Shown here in pieces: positions 1 to 8,439 of a stretch of 32,012 bases of DNA; the stretch's first letter is position 1, and each line of letters begins with the position of its first letter. Origin of the DNA: Alphaproteobacteria bacterium. GTDB taxonomy: Bacteria > Pseudomonadota > Alphaproteobacteria > Caulobacterales > Maricaulaceae. The DNA is taken from positions 1 to 32,012 of the forward strand of contig JAJFFL010000266.1 of NCBI GenBank assembly GCA_021776705.1, in the 5' to 3' direction. The notes beneath the pieces were generated by a model that had not been told where the DNA came from, made no database searches, and saw only the letters and a list, made by a program, of their open reading frames with translations. Both the position numbers and the translations under genes were made by a program.

Positions 1-258
1 GCGCACCAGGCGGACGACGCGCAGGCCGAGGTAGCCGCCGAGCCCGGCGATCAAAATCAAATTGGCGATGAGGGCCGAGAGCATCAGGTCGCCGGCGGCG
101 GCCGTCGGATCGCCGCCCGCGAACACCCGCAAACCGGCCACGACGGCGATCACGGCGGCGGCGGCGAAGCCTGCCCCGAAGGCGTTCGAGATGAACGCGC
201 GCGGCCCCCTCGTCCAAGGTCCGCCGGATTTGCCGGCGGGCGTCGCCTGAGAACTCAT
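1..258 (-). CDS. ntrY: NtrY-like sensor histidine kinase, N-terminal part only
   Basis: Eighty-six codons run from an ATG at 258 off the left edge of the window. The N-terminus is basic and soluble. Two hydrophobic segments follow, at about residues 22-46 and 54-80, the second ending in an arginine-rich cytoplasmic anchor (LRVVRLVR). This paired-helix start, with a short PT-containing loop between the helices, resembles alphaproteobacterial NtrY, the membrane sensor of the NtrY/NtrX nitrogen-response pair. The kinase domains lie outside the window. It follows dusB on the same strand after 101 bp, and dusB (nifR3) classically heads the ntrBC-ntrYX cluster of alphaproteobacteria, which supports the call. 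NtrB is unlikely because it is soluble. Any other membrane kinase with a similar N-terminus remains possible. Confidence 0.65.
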   Translation of the reverse strand, partial: MSSQATPAGKSGGPWTRGPRAFISNAFGAGFAAAAVIAVVAGLRVFAGGDPTAAAGDLMLSALIANLILIAGLGGYLGLRVVRLVR

Positions 259-359
259 GCGAACCGCGTGCTCCTTGCCGAGACGGGGCGATCCTACGCC
301 TGCGTTGCCGCAAATCAACACGCCGTTGCAGGAACGTCACATAGGACGCGGCCGCGCGA

Positions 360-1370
360 TCAGGCGGCGGCGGCCAGGGCGATGTCGGATTCGCCGAACA
401 CGGCGTGGATTTCGGCGCGCAAATGGGCCGGATCGTCGAGGCGGCACAGGCGTTTGGCGACGGCGCGGCGTTCGTCGGGCGACAACGCCGAAGGCGCCGA
501 ACCGACGTACCACGCGAGATGCTTTCGAAACGTCCGCAGCCCAAGCGGGACGCCGTAGAGGGCGAGACTTTCCTCGAATTGTTCCAGAATCAGGTCGCGC
601 AGCGCCGGCCCGGCGGGTTCGCGGGCCTCGCCCGCGCCGGCGAGCGCGGCGGCGATTCGGCCCGGCAGCCACGGGCGGCCGTAGGCGGCGCGGCCGATCA
701 TCACCGCGTCGGCGCCGGAGGCGGCGAGCGCCGCGCGCGCGTCCGCGGCGTCGGCGATGTCGCCGTTGACGATCACCGGGACGCGCACCGCCTGCTTCAC
801 CGCCCGGACCGCGGCCCAGTCGGCGGCGCCGGCGTAGAATTGACAGCGGGTGCGCCCGTGCACGGTGAAGGCCTGCACGCCGGCCGCCTCGGCGCGGGCC
901 GCGAGCACCGGAGCATTGACGCTGTCGTGGTCCCAACCGAGCCGCATTTTCAACGTCACCGGGACGTCCACCGCGTCGACCGTGGCCTCGATCAGGCTCA
1001 GGGCGTGGTCGAGGTCGCGCATCAAGGCGGAGCCCGAGAGGCCCTTGGTGACGTGCTTGGCCGGGCAGCCCATGTTGATGTCGACGACGTCGGCTCCGGC
1101 GTCGGCGGCGATTTTCGCGCCTTCCGCCATCCACCGCGCCTCCCGCCCGGCGAGCTGAATCATCCGCGGCGCCACGTCCGCGTCGCCGGCGGCGCGGCGG
1201 ACGACGTCGGCGCGGCCCTTGGCGAGCTCTTCCGAGGCGACCATCTCCGACACCACCAGCGCCGCCCCGAAGCGGCGCGCGATGCGCCGAAACGGCAGAT
1301 CGGTGACGCCCGACATCGGCGCCAGCACGGCGCGGCCGGCGACGGCGACGGGTCCGATGCAAAAAGCCAT
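360..1370 (-). CDS. dusB: tRNA-dihydrouridine synthase DusB (NifR3 family)
   Basis: A 336-residue flavoenzyme that reduces uridines in tRNA to dihydrouridine. The TIM-barrel start carries the FMN-binding APMSGVTDLPFR stretch near residues 17-28. The catalytic cysteine is in NMGCPAKHV at about residue 102, where most relatives read GCPAKKV. The TLKMRLGWD and FTVHGRT segments follow in order, then VNGDI and GADAVMIGRAA of the phosphate-binding region. I chose the ATG at 1370; a TTG three codons further upstream would only add residues outside the conserved fold. Forty-odd bases separate it from the preceding serine hydrolase gene on the same strand, so the two could be cotranscribed. The NtrY-like gene follows downstream. 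The family call is very secure; the Dus subgroup is inferred from length, motif and context. Confidence 0.95.
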   Translation of the reverse strand: MAFCIGPVAVAGRAVLAPMSGVTDLPFRRIARRFGAALVVSEMVASEELAKGRADVVRRAAGDADVAPRMIQLAGREARWMAEGAKIAADAGADVVDINMGCPAKHVTKGLSGSALMRDLDHALSLIEATVDAVDVPVTLKMRLGWDHDSVNAPVLAARAEAAGVQAFTVHGRTRCQFYAGAADWAAVRAVKQAVRVPVIVNGDIADAADARAALAASGADAVMIGRAAYGRPWLPGRIAAALAGAGEAREPAGPALRDLILEQFEESLALYGVPLGLRTFRKHLAWYVGSAPSALSPDERRAVAKRLCRLDDPAHLRAEIHAVFGESDIALAAAA

Positions 1371-1421
1371 GGCCGCCAATCGCCTCGCCGCGGCGGCTCT
1401 GTCAAGCCGCGAGGCGCTCCC

Positions 1422-2837
1422 CTACTCCTCGACCCAGTTCAGGCCGGTGAGGATTCCGTCGACGAAACGCATCTCCCAGAACCGGACCTCGCCGCCGTAG
1501 CCGCCGCGGTAGACCAGGCGACGGCCGCCGCCGTCGTCCTCGGCCGAGATCAACACCAGCGCGTCAAGCTCGCGCACCGACGGTTGAACCTCCTGACGCA
1601 TGTCCGCGAAACCCTCTCCGACGGCGAAGTTCTTGAGCCCTTGGCTGAGCAGATCCAGCGGCTCCTCCGCGAGCACGGCCTGGCGCAAAGCCCGGCGGGC
1701 GCGCGCGGTCTCGGCCGGATCCGGGCCGTCCAGCGCCGGCCAGTCGGCGTAGCGCAGGTCCGGCATCACCGTCAGCGCCAGCGTCGTCGCCACGCCGCCG
1801 ACACGGCCGCCATACCGGTTGGTCATCACCAGCATCGCCAGGCCGCGATCGGGGTAGCGCTCCAGAAACGTCGTATAGCCGGACGTCTGGCCGGAGTGCG
1901 TGTAGCGGGTCTCGCCGCGCCGCGGCGCGATCACCATGCCGAGGCCGTAGCGGATCTCCGTGCCGTCATCGAGTCGCGAGCGGCTGTAGGTCATCGCCAG
2001 GGACTCTTCGGAGACCAAGGCGCCGGCGCTCAGCGCCCGCTCCCACTTCGCCCAGTCGGCCAGGGTCAAGGCGACGGCGCCGGCCCCCAACGTCGTGCGC
2101 GGGAAGATCGGCGGCGTCTCGACCAGGGTCTCGGCGGCGTTGTCGTAGCCTTGCGGCTTGTGGCCCTGGGCGGTGTAAGCGCCGGCCGGATGGCCGAGAC
2201 CCGCCGTCGTCATGCCGGCGGGGCCGAACAGATCGTCCTCGAAATACTCCGACGTCGACCGCCCGGTGACCTTTTCGAGCACCAGGCACAGCAAATAGTA
2301 GCCGGTGTTGGAGTAGCTGTAGGCGGAGCCCGGCGCGAAATCCATCGGCCGGTCGGCGACGATCGCGAGGATCTCCGCCGACGTGGCCGGGGCCTCGTAC
2401 ACGGTGTAGGTCGCCGCCGCTTCGTAGTCCGGCACGCCGCTGGTGTGGCTGAGGAGCTGACGCAGGGTGACCGCGCGCCACGCCGGCGGCAGGTTCGCGA
2501 GATGATCGTCGAGGCGGTCGTCGAGCGACACAGCGCCGGCTTCGACCTGCTGCAGCAGCGCCACGGCGGTGAAGTGCTTCGACAGGGAGCCGATCTCATA
2601 GGCGACGTCGGCGCGCGCCGCGACCGCCGGGTCGCGGTCCGCCAGGCCCCAGGCGAAGTCGTAGACCAGCTCGCCGTCCTGAAACACGCCGACGACCATC
2701 GACGGGGCGCCGGTCGCTTCGGCGGCTTCCGGCAAGACGGCGTCGAGCTCAGCCGCCCATGGCGGCGGGGCCGCCGGAGGCGTTTGACAGGCCGCCAGGC
2801 CGGCCACAACAAACAGGACAAGAGCGCGTAGGAGCAT
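1422..2837 (-). CDS. Beta-lactamase-family serine hydrolase, predicted lipoprotein
   Basis: A 471-residue protein of the class C beta-lactamase/DD-peptidase family (Pfam Beta-lactamase). A short hydrophobic signal ends in a lipobox (LAAC), with the acylated cysteine at residue 17, so it is probably tethered to a membrane on the periplasmic side. Catalytic motifs are complete: SLSK (Ser84, Lys87), YSN (175-177), and HSG in the late part of the catalytic domain (THSGQTSGY). After about residue 370 comes an extra roughly 100-residue C-terminal domain, typical of D-aminopeptidase or esterase-like members. The ATG at 2837 has a GGGGA ribosome site and begins exactly at the signal peptide; the open frame extends further upstream but without family resemblance. 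The substrate cannot be told from sequence: peptide, ester or beta-lactam are all possible. Confidence 0.9.
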   Translation of the reverse strand: MLLRALVLFVVAGLAACQTPPAAPPPWAAELDAVLPEAAEATGAPSMVVGVFQDGELVYDFAWGLADRDPAVAARADVAYEIGSLSKHFTAVALLQQVEAGAVSLDDRLDDHLANLPPAWRAVTLRQLLSHTSGVPDYEAAATYTVYEAPATSAEILAIVADRPMDFAPGSAYSYSNTGYYLLCLVLEKVTGRSTSEYFEDDLFGPAGMTTAGLGHPAGAYTAQGHKPQGYDNAAETLVETPPIFPRTTLGAGAVALTLADWAKWERALSAGALVSEESLAMTYSRSRLDDGTEIRYGLGMVIAPRRGETRYTHSGQTSGYTTFLERYPDRGLAMLVMTNRYGGRVGGVATTLALTVMPDLRYADWPALDGPDPAETARARRALRQAVLAEEPLDLLSQGLKNFAVGEGFADMRQEVQPSVRELDALVLISAEDDGGGRRLVYRGGYGGEVRFWEMRFVDGILTGLNWVEE

Positions 2838-3005
2838 CGTCGATCCCCGGATTGGTTGCGCGTCAGCGGCGCGCCCGGCGAGACTGCCACATCGCCGCCG
2901 CCGCCGTCCGCCGTGTTGATGCCGCCGAACCGGCGTCGGGATCGCCGCTCGACAAGGCCGCCGGGCCGTCCTAGTCGCAAACATGCCCGTCGCAGGAGGA
3001 TCGCG

Positions 3006-4178
3006 TTGAGCGTCGCCGCCGTCATCGTCGCCGCCGGGAGCGGCTCTCGCGCCGGCGGCGAAACGCCGAAGCAGTACCGCGACCTCGCCGGCGCGCCGGT
3101 GCTGGTCCGTGCGTACCGCGCCTTCGCCTCCCACCCGCGCCTCGACCGTGTCGTCGTCGTCGTCGCCGAGTCCTGGAAAGATCACGCGGAGCAACTCCTG
3201 AGCGCGGAAGCGTCCGCCGCCGGCCGCCCGGCGGAGATTGTCCTCGGCGGCGCGACCCGCACCGCGTCGGTGCGCGCCGGCCTCGCCGCCCTCGCCTCCG
3301 ATCCCCCGGACGCGGTGCTGGTCCACGACGCCGCACGCCCCCTGGCTTCGGCGGCGCTGATCGATCGGGTGCTGGACGTCCTCGCCGCCGCCGACGGCGC
3401 CGCGCCCGCCCTGCCCTCATCGGACGCCTTGAAGGCGCTCGACGACCGCGGCGGCCTCGGCGCCGACCTTGACCGCGGCGCGGTGCGCGCGGTGCAGACG
3501 CCGCAAGGCTTTCGCCACGCCGCCCTCGCCGCCGCCTACGCGGGCCTCGCCGCCGACGCCGACCTCCCCGACGAGGTCGCCGTGGCCCGCGCCGCCGGAT
3601 TCAACGTCGTCGCGGTCGAAGGCGAGCCCGACAATTTCAAGTTGACCCGCCCGGAGGACTTTTCCCGCGCCGAGCGGCTCTTGCGCGCCCCGATCGCGCG
3701 GATCGCCGCCGGGACCGGGTTCGACGCCCACCGGCTCGTCCCCGGCGGCGGCCTGACGCTGTGCGGCGTCCGGATCGCCGCCGACGTCGCCCTGGCCGGA
3801 CATTCCGACGCCGACGTCGGCTTTCACGCCGCCGTCGACGCGGTGCTTGGGGCGCTCGGGGCCGGCGACATCGGCAGCCATTTCCCGCCGGCCGAGGCGC
3901 GCTGGAAAGGCGCGGATTCCGCCGCCTTCCTGGCCCACGCGGCGGCCCTGGCTCGCGCCGCGGGAGCCGAAATCCAGCACCTCGACGTCACCCTCATCTG
4001 CGAGCGGCCCCGGATCGGTCCGCACCGTAACGCCATGCGCGCCGCCTTGGCCGCCGGTCTCGGCGTCGCCGTCGAGCGCGCGTCGGTGAAAGCGACGACG
4101 ACGGAGAAAATGGGGTTCACCGGCCGCGGCGAGGGAATCGCCGCCCAGGCCGCCGCCACCCTGGTGTGGCGCCTCTAG
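3006..4178 (+). CDS. ispDF: Bifunctional IspD-IspF enzyme of the MEP isoprenoid pathway
   Basis: A 390-residue fusion. Residues 1 to about 230 are IspD (2-C-methyl-D-erythritol 4-phosphate cytidylyltransferase), with the nucleotide loop AAGSGSRAGGETPKQYR at 9-25 and VHDAARP. Residues from about 236 are IspF (2,4-cyclodiphosphate synthase), with the zinc ligands in GTGFDAHR and GHSDADV, and the C-terminal KATTTEKMGFTGRGEGIAAQA signature. The two steps flank IspE in the pathway to IPP and DMAPP. Translation starts at a TTG: AGGAGG at 2994-2999 sits six bases before it, and the IspD fold begins at the next residue. A nearby ATG at 2983 is out of frame. The gene diverges from the serine hydrolase across a 168-bp spacer. 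Its stop codon interlocks with that of the gene opposite in a shared CTAG. Confidence 0.96.
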   Translation: MSVAAVIVAAGSGSRAGGETPKQYRDLAGAPVLVRAYRAFASHPRLDRVVVVVAESWKDHAEQLLSAEASAAGRPAEIVLGGATRTASVRAGLAALASDPPDAVLVHDAARPLASAALIDRVLDVLAAADGAAPALPSSDALKALDDRGGLGADLDRGAVRAVQTPQGFRHAALAAAYAGLAADADLPDEVAVARAAGFNVVAVEGEPDNFKLTRPEDFSRAERLLRAPIARIAAGTGFDAHRLVPGGGLTLCGVRIAADVALAGHSDADVGFHAAVDAVLGALGAGDIGSHFPPAEARWKGADSAAFLAHAAALARAAGAEIQHLDVTLICERPRIGPHRNAMRAALAAGLGVAVERASVKATTTEKMGFTGRGEGIAAQAAATLVWRL

Positions 4179-6307
4179 CGGCCGGCCGCCCGCTTGCGCC
4201 ACAAGGCGGCGGGGATGTTGACGTAGTCGTCCGTCCACAAACGACCGCCGAAGCGGCGCGGCGCGCGCCAGCCGCGGTCGACCGCGAACGCCGCCAGGGT
4301 TTCGGAATCGCGAGCGAGGACCGCGGCGTGGGTCGCCTGCACGTCAGCGCCGTCGCGCAGTTTCGAGCTTTTTCGCACCCGAACCGCCAGCCCGGCGTCG
4401 GCCGCGAGGTCGCCGACGACGCTCTCCAACTCCAACACCCGGTTGGAGATGTGGGCGATCAGCACCCCCTCCGGCGAAAGCTTGTCGACGTACAGCGCCA
4501 GCGCTTCCCGGGTCAAAAGGTGGGTCGGAATGGCGTCGGAGGAGAACGCGTCGAGCAGGATCACGTCGAAGGCCCCCGGCGCGGCGTCGGCGAGCGTCAG
4601 CCGCGCGTCGCCGACCACTACCGGGGCGTCGGGCGTGCAATCGCTCAGGAAACGGAACAAATCCGGATCTTGAGCGATGTCGCGGACCAGCGGATCGATT
4701 TCATAGAACGTCCACTGATCGTCCGCCTCGGCGTAACAGGCCGTGGCGCCGACTCCGAGACCGATCACGGCGAAGGAACGCGCGCCGGCCGCCTGGCGGG
4801 CTTGCAGCGCCTCCCCGATCGGCGTCCGGGCGCCGTAGTAGGTCAGCGGCGTGCGCGCTTCCGCCGGGTCCGTCGACTGGGCCCCGTGCAAGGTGGTGCC
4901 ATGGTAGAACTCCCGCCGGCCGTCGCCTTCGACGACTCGCAAAACCCCGAAGAATCCGCGTTCCTGGGCGATCACCCCATCGAACCGCAGGGCGGCGCCG
5001 CTGACGGCGACGACGCCGAACAGCGCCGCGGCGTAGAACCAGCGCGCGCCGCGCACCAGCACCGCGGCGGCGATCCCCGCCCCGACCGCCGCGCCGCCGA
5101 GGGCGAGATTGGGGTCGGCGAGCCGCTCTTGGACGACGATCAGTCCAAGGAACAAGGTGAACAAGCCGCCGGCGGCCCAGGCGTCGCGGCGGCCGGGACG
5201 GTCGGCCGCCGCCGCCAGGCCGGCCGCGGCGGCCAGCGCCAGCGGATATTCCAGGATCGAGTCGAACAGCACCGGGGCGGCGAACGCGTTGAACACCCCG
5301 CCGAGGACGCCGCCGAGCGACATGAAGAGATAGAACTCGGTCAGCCGGTCGGCGTCCGGCCGCGCCTTCACCAACAGATGGTGACACGCCAAGGCGGCGA
5401 AGAAGAACGCCGCCAGGTGGGCCGGCGCGGCGAATTCCCAGCGCGCCTGCGGCAGCGCCAGCGCGGCCGCGGCGAGCGCGAGTGTAAACGCGTTTATCTT
5501 CCCCGCCCGCGCGGCCGAAATCAGCGGTTTTCGGGCGAAGGCGATGACGAACGTGGCCAGGAACAAGGCCAGCGGCACGACCCACAGGAACGGCGCCGAG
5601 GCGACATCGGTGGTCAGGTGCGACGTGACCCCGAGGAGCAGGCTTGAGGGCACGAAGGCGAGCGCCATCCACCGCCCGCGGCGCGACCACGACACCGGCG
5701 ACGACCGCGGCGCCGCCGGAGCGGAGAGCGCTGCGCCGCCGCCCTGGCGGCCGACGAAGACGCCGCAGGCGAGAACCGCCGCGGCGGTCGCCCAAAACCC
5801 GATCCCCCAGCCGGTCGTCTGGGCGTCGAGACGGGTCAACGGTTCGATCACCGTCGGATAGGCCGCCAGCGCCGCGAGGCTGCCGACGTTGCTGGCCGCG
5901 TAGAGGTGATACGGATCGCCGGCGTCAGGCCGCCGCGTGCGGGCGTACCAGGCCTGCAGCAACGGCGCGGTCGCGGACAACGCGAAAAACGGCGCCCCGA
6001 TCGACACCGCGTACAGACCGAGCAGCCAAAACGCCGGAGCGTCCGTAGGCGGACGGTCGAGGGCGTCGCTGACCGCAAGCGGCACGAAAAAGGCCCCGAC
6101 GGCAAGAACGCACGCATGAACAACAACTTGCGTCGTCATTCCTCGCAGTTTTTGAAGTCCGTGTGCGTACAGATAGCCGAGCAAGAGAACGCCCTGGAAG
6201 AACGCCATGGCGGTGTTCCAGACGCTCGGCGAGCCGCCGAGCAGCGGCAGCGTCATCTTGGCGAACAGCGGCTGCACCAGAAAAAGCAGCGTCGCCGAAA
6301 GCCCCAT
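4175..6307 (-). CDS. Membrane protein with C-terminal spermidine-synthase-like domain (N-terminus possibly truncated)
   Basis: A 710-residue fusion. About 500 residues hold roughly a dozen or more hydrophobic segments. They include FLVQPLFAKMTLPLLGGSP and VWNTAMAFFQG near the start, hallmarks of the 'fused MFS/spermidine synthase' family. From about residue 505 comes a Rossmann methyltransferase-like domain related to polyamine synthases (VIGLGVGATACYA, FYEIDP, VVGDARL, LLDAFSSDAIPTHLLT). The substrate is unknown; it should not be assumed to make spermidine. The ATG at 6307 lies in the middle of the first transmembrane helix and has no clear ribosome site. In the same frame, an ATG at 6388 with an upstream GGAG begins an 18-codon leader. 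That leader is stopped by TAG at 6332-6334, then the open frame resumes. The native start was therefore probably 6388, and this copy may be damaged or the base misread. Confidence 0.85.
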   Translation of the reverse strand: MGLSATLLFLVQPLFAKMTLPLLGGSPSVWNTAMAFFQGVLLLGYLYAHGLQKLRGMTTQVVVHACVLAVGAFFVPLAVSDALDRPPTDAPAFWLLGLYAVSIGAPFFALSATAPLLQAWYARTRRPDAGDPYHLYAASNVGSLAALAAYPTVIEPLTRLDAQTTGWGIGFWATAAAVLACGVFVGRQGGGAALSAPAAPRSSPVSWSRRGRWMALAFVPSSLLLGVTSHLTTDVASAPFLWVVPLALFLATFVIAFARKPLISAARAGKINAFTLALAAAALALPQARWEFAAPAHLAAFFFAALACHHLLVKARPDADRLTEFYLFMSLGGVLGGVFNAFAAPVLFDSILEYPLALAAAAGLAAAADRPGRRDAWAAGGLFTLFLGLIVVQERLADPNLALGGAAVGAGIAAAVLVRGARWFYAAALFGVVAVSGAALRFDGVIAQERGFFGVLRVVEGDGRREFYHGTTLHGAQSTDPAEARTPLTYYGARTPIGEALQARQAAGARSFAVIGLGVGATACYAEADDQWTFYEIDPLVRDIAQDPDLFRFLSDCTPDAPVVVGDARLTLADAAPGAFDVILLDAFSSDAIPTHLLTREALALYVDKLSPEGVLIAHISNRVLELESVVGDLAADAGLAVRVRKSSKLRDGADVQATHAAVLARDSETLAAFAVDRGWRAPRRFGGRLWTDDYVNIPAALWRKRAAGR

Positions 6308-6331
6308 CGCCGCGGCGAAGGCGACGCCGAC

Positions 6332-6388
6332 CTAACGGCCGTCGACGGCGAGACCGGAGCCCGGCCGGGCGATGCTGAGGTTCGCCAT
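6332..6388 (-). pseudogene. Cut-off N-terminal leader of the spermidine-synthase-like gene
   Basis: From the ATG at 6388 (GGAG about nine bases upstream) the minus strand encodes MANLSIARPGSGLAVDGR and then TAG at 6334-6332. Directly after the stop, the same frame gives VGVAFAAA and runs into the methionine at 6307 and the rest of the first transmembrane helix. Frame and hydrophobicity are continuous apart from the one codon. This is what a single point change, for example from CAG, AAG, TGG or GAG to TAG, would leave. Whether it is real or a sequencing error cannot be judged from one sequence. Confidence 0.55.
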
Positions 6389-6455
6389 CAAGCCGGCTCC
6401 CTGCTAAACGCGAGGATCCCAAATACCCGACATTCCTTGAATCCCGGCTAACGCG

Positions 6456-6977
6456 ATGACGTTTCCCTCCGAGCTGACCGACGCCGCCCGCCAGGTGCTC
6501 GCCGCCGCGCGCGCCAAGGGGTGGACGATCGCCACCGCGGAAAGCTGCACCGGCGGCCTGATCGCCGCCTGCCTGACCGAGATCCCGGGCTCCTCGGCGG
6601 TCGTCGACCGCGGCTACGTCACCTATTCCGACGCCGCCAAGACCGCGCTTCTCGGCGTCCCGGAGGCGCTGCTCGCGGCCCGCGGCGCGGTCAGCGGCGA
6701 GGTCGCCGCGGCGATGGCCGACGGGGCCTTGGCGGCCGGCGGCGCGGACTTGGCGGTCGCCGTCACCGGGATCGCCGGCCCCGGCGGCGGGACGCCGCAA
6801 AAGCCGGTCGGCCTGGTGTGGTTCGGGGTGGCGTCACGCGGCCGCCCGGCGACGGCGGTCGAGCGCCGCTTCGGCGATCTCGGCCGCGGCGCGGTTCGGC
6901 TCGCGGCCGTCAAGACGGCGTTAACCCTGCTGCGCGGCGCCCTCGAAGGCGGCGATCAGGGCGGCGGGGTCGGCTGA
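6456..6977 (+). CDS. pncC: CinA C-terminal-type nicotinamide-nucleotide amidohydrolase (PncC)
   Basis: A 173-residue stand-alone CinA C-terminal domain. The family deamidates nicotinamide mononucleotide to nicotinate mononucleotide in the pyridine nucleotide cycle. Diagnostic motifs are ATAESCTGGLI (residues 26-36), the RGYVTYSDAAK segment, and VTGIAGPGGGTPQKPVGLVW. Length matches the family; the longer CinA N-terminal domain is absent. It diverges from the spermidine-synthase-like gene across about 70-150 bp, depending on which start that gene uses. No strong ribosome site precedes the ATG. Its last 57 bases overlap, tail to tail, the end of the RatA-family gene on the other strand, so the glycine-rich C-terminus (EGGDQGGGVG) is antisense to that gene's final codons. 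In alphaproteobacteria this gene commonly sits between ispDF and the ratA-like gene, as here. Confidence 0.93.
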   Translation: MTFPSELTDAARQVLAAARAKGWTIATAESCTGGLIAACLTEIPGSSAVVDRGYVTYSDAAKTALLGVPEALLAARGAVSGEVAAAMADGALAAGGADLAVAVTGIAGPGGGTPQKPVGLVWFGVASRGRPATAVERRFGDLGRGAVRLAAVKTALTLLRGALEGGDQGGGVG

Positions 6978-7436
6978 CACGTCGCCGGCCGGCGGCAGGA
7001 TCGCGGCGGCGCGCTGTTCGAAGGCGCGGATCAGGCGCCCCGACACGCGGTCGAAATTCGTGGTGAACAAAGTCTGAAGCAACGGGTTGCGGAACTCGAA
7101 GTCGATCCAGAAGTCGATCAGACAGGAGCCGTCCGCCAAGCCGTGGAAGCGCCAACGGTTGTCGAGTTCGTCGAACGGCCCGGAGATGAACGCGACGTCG
7201 ATCGCGCCCGCCGGCTTGTCGACACGGACCTCGGTGGCGAACCGCTCGCGGACGATCTTGAAGCCGACGACCGCCTCGGCCTTGAGCACGCCCACGCCGT
7301 TCACGACACGCTCATCTTTCACGCGCATCGCTTTGATCCATTTGATGAAATTGGGATAGTCCCGGACGTTCGCGACGAGATCGAAAACGTCCTCCGGGGC
7401 GTGCGGGACACGGCGGCGGTCTCGGTGTTCGGGCAC
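6921..7436 (-). CDS. RatA/Coq10-family START-fold (SRPBCC) protein
   Basis: A 171-residue protein of the polyketide cyclase/START family that includes Coq10 (ubiquinone-binding chaperone) and E. coli RatA. The N-terminal pattern HRDRRRVPHAPEDVFDLVANV followed by YPNFIKW is characteristic, as are DFWIDFEFRNPLLQ and the final amphipathic helix after FTTNFDRVSGRLIRAFEQRA. The start is GTG at 7436, three bases after the lipA stop codon, so translation is probably coupled to lipA. The family usually begins at exactly this point. Databases often label such genes 'RatA family toxin', but there is no antitoxin gene here. A Coq10-like role in respiratory quinone handling is the better inference. A C-terminal extension of about 25 residues overlaps pncC. 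Confidence 0.88.
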   Translation of the reverse strand: MPEHRDRRRVPHAPEDVFDLVANVRDYPNFIKWIKAMRVKDERVVNGVGVLKAEAVVGFKIVRERFATEVRVDKPAGAIDVAFISGPFDELDNRWRFHGLADGSCLIDFWIDFEFRNPLLQTLFTTNFDRVSGRLIRAFEQRAAAILPPAGDVSADPAALIAAFEGAAQQG

Positions 7437-7439
7437 GGC

Positions 7440-8408
7440 CTAGGCGGTCCGCAGCTTGGCCTCGCGGGCCGCGCGCAGGCGTTGGAAGTCTTCCCCGGCG
7501 TGGTAGCTCGAGCGAGTCAGCGGACTCGCCGACACCATCAGGAAGCCTTTCGCCCGGGCGATGGTCTCCAGCAACGCAAATTCCTCCGGCGGCACGAACC
7601 GTTCGACGGCGGCGTGCTTGCGGGTCGGCTGCAAATACTGGCCGACGGTGAGAAAATCGACGCCCGCCGACCGCATGTCGTCCATCACCTGCATCACCTC
7701 CTCCTTGCTCTCGCCGAGGCCGACCATGAGGCCGGACTTGGTGAACTGGGAGGGAGCGCGTTCCTTGACGCGCTCCAGCAGCCTTAACGAATGGTAGTAG
7801 CGCGATCCCGGGCGGATCGAGAGATAGAGCCGCGGCACGGTCTCGAGGTTGTGGTTGAACACGTCCGGTCCGGCGTCGATCACGGCGTCGACGAAGCGGC
7901 TCTCCTTGCGCAGGAAATCCGGGGTCAGGATTTCGATCGTCGTGTTTGGAACTTCGTCGCGCAAGGCGTTGATGGTCTTGACGAAATGTCCTGCGCCGCC
8001 GTCCTCGAGATCGTCCCTGTCGACCGAGGAGACGACGACGTGCTCAAGGCCCATCTCGCGGGTCGCGACGGCGACGTTGCGCGGCTCGTCCGGGTCGAGC
8101 GGGCCCGGCAGACCTGTGGCGACGTTGCAGAAGGCGCAGGCGCGCGTGCAGCGGTCGCCGAGGATCATGAAGGTGGCGTGCTTTTTCTCCCAACACTCGC
8201 CGATGTTGGGACATCCCGCCTCTTCGCACACGGTGACCAGGTTCTTGTCGCGGACGATCTTCTTGGTTTCCGCGTACCCCTTCGACACCGGGGCCTTGAC
8301 CCGAATCCAGGCCGGCTTGCGCTGCACCGGCGTGTCCGGTCGCTTTTGCTTTTCCGGGTGCCGCAACGCGGGCGTCCGTCCGCCGGTGGTGTCGATGACC
8401 GTCGCCAT
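7440..8408 (-). CDS. lipA: Lipoyl synthase LipA
   Basis: A 322-residue radical-SAM enzyme that inserts two sulfur atoms into protein-bound octanoyl groups to form the lipoyl cofactor. Both iron-sulfur cluster motifs are complete: the auxiliary cluster in [12 protein letters not shown] (Cys61, Cys66, Cys72) and the radical-SAM cluster in CTRACAFC (Cys87, Cys91, Cys94). The C-terminal [10 protein letters not shown] carries the serine that ligates the auxiliary cluster. Its products are needed on the E2 and E1-beta subunits encoded at 19493-22505, and lpd is encoded just upstream on the same strand. The ATG at 8408 begins a roughly 30-residue basic N-terminal extension common in alphaproteobacteria. 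The next gene downstream starts three bases after its stop. Confidence 0.98.
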   Translation of the reverse strand: MATVIDTTGGRTPALRHPEKQKRPDTPVQRKPAWIRVKAPVSKGYAETKKIVRDKNLVTVCEEAGCPNIGECWEKKHATFMILGDRCTRACAFCNVATGLPGPLDPDEPRNVAVATREMGLEHVVVSSVDRDDLEDGGAGHFVKTINALRDEVPNTTIEILTPDFLRKESRFVDAVIDAGPDVFNHNLETVPRLYLSIRPGSRYYHSLRLLERVKERAPSQFTKSGLMVGLGESKEEVMQVMDDMRSAGVDFLTVGQYLQPTRKHAAVERFVPPEEFALLETIARAKGFLMVSASPLTRSSYHAGEDFQRLRAAREAKLRTA

Positions 8409-8439
8409 GCCGCTTACTTGGACCCGCCGGCGGGCCCGA

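Noticed and set aside
405-2831. An 808-codon plus-strand open frame
   Set aside because: It is antisense to dusB and the serine hydrolase, both certain genes. Its composition (Arg, Gly, Ala, His) is that of a high-GC shadow frame.
6921-7436. RatA-family gene as part of a toxin-antitoxin system
   Set aside because: There is no partner gene; it is fused in layout to lipA and matches the Coq10-like group. The toxin label is inherited from one E. coli study.
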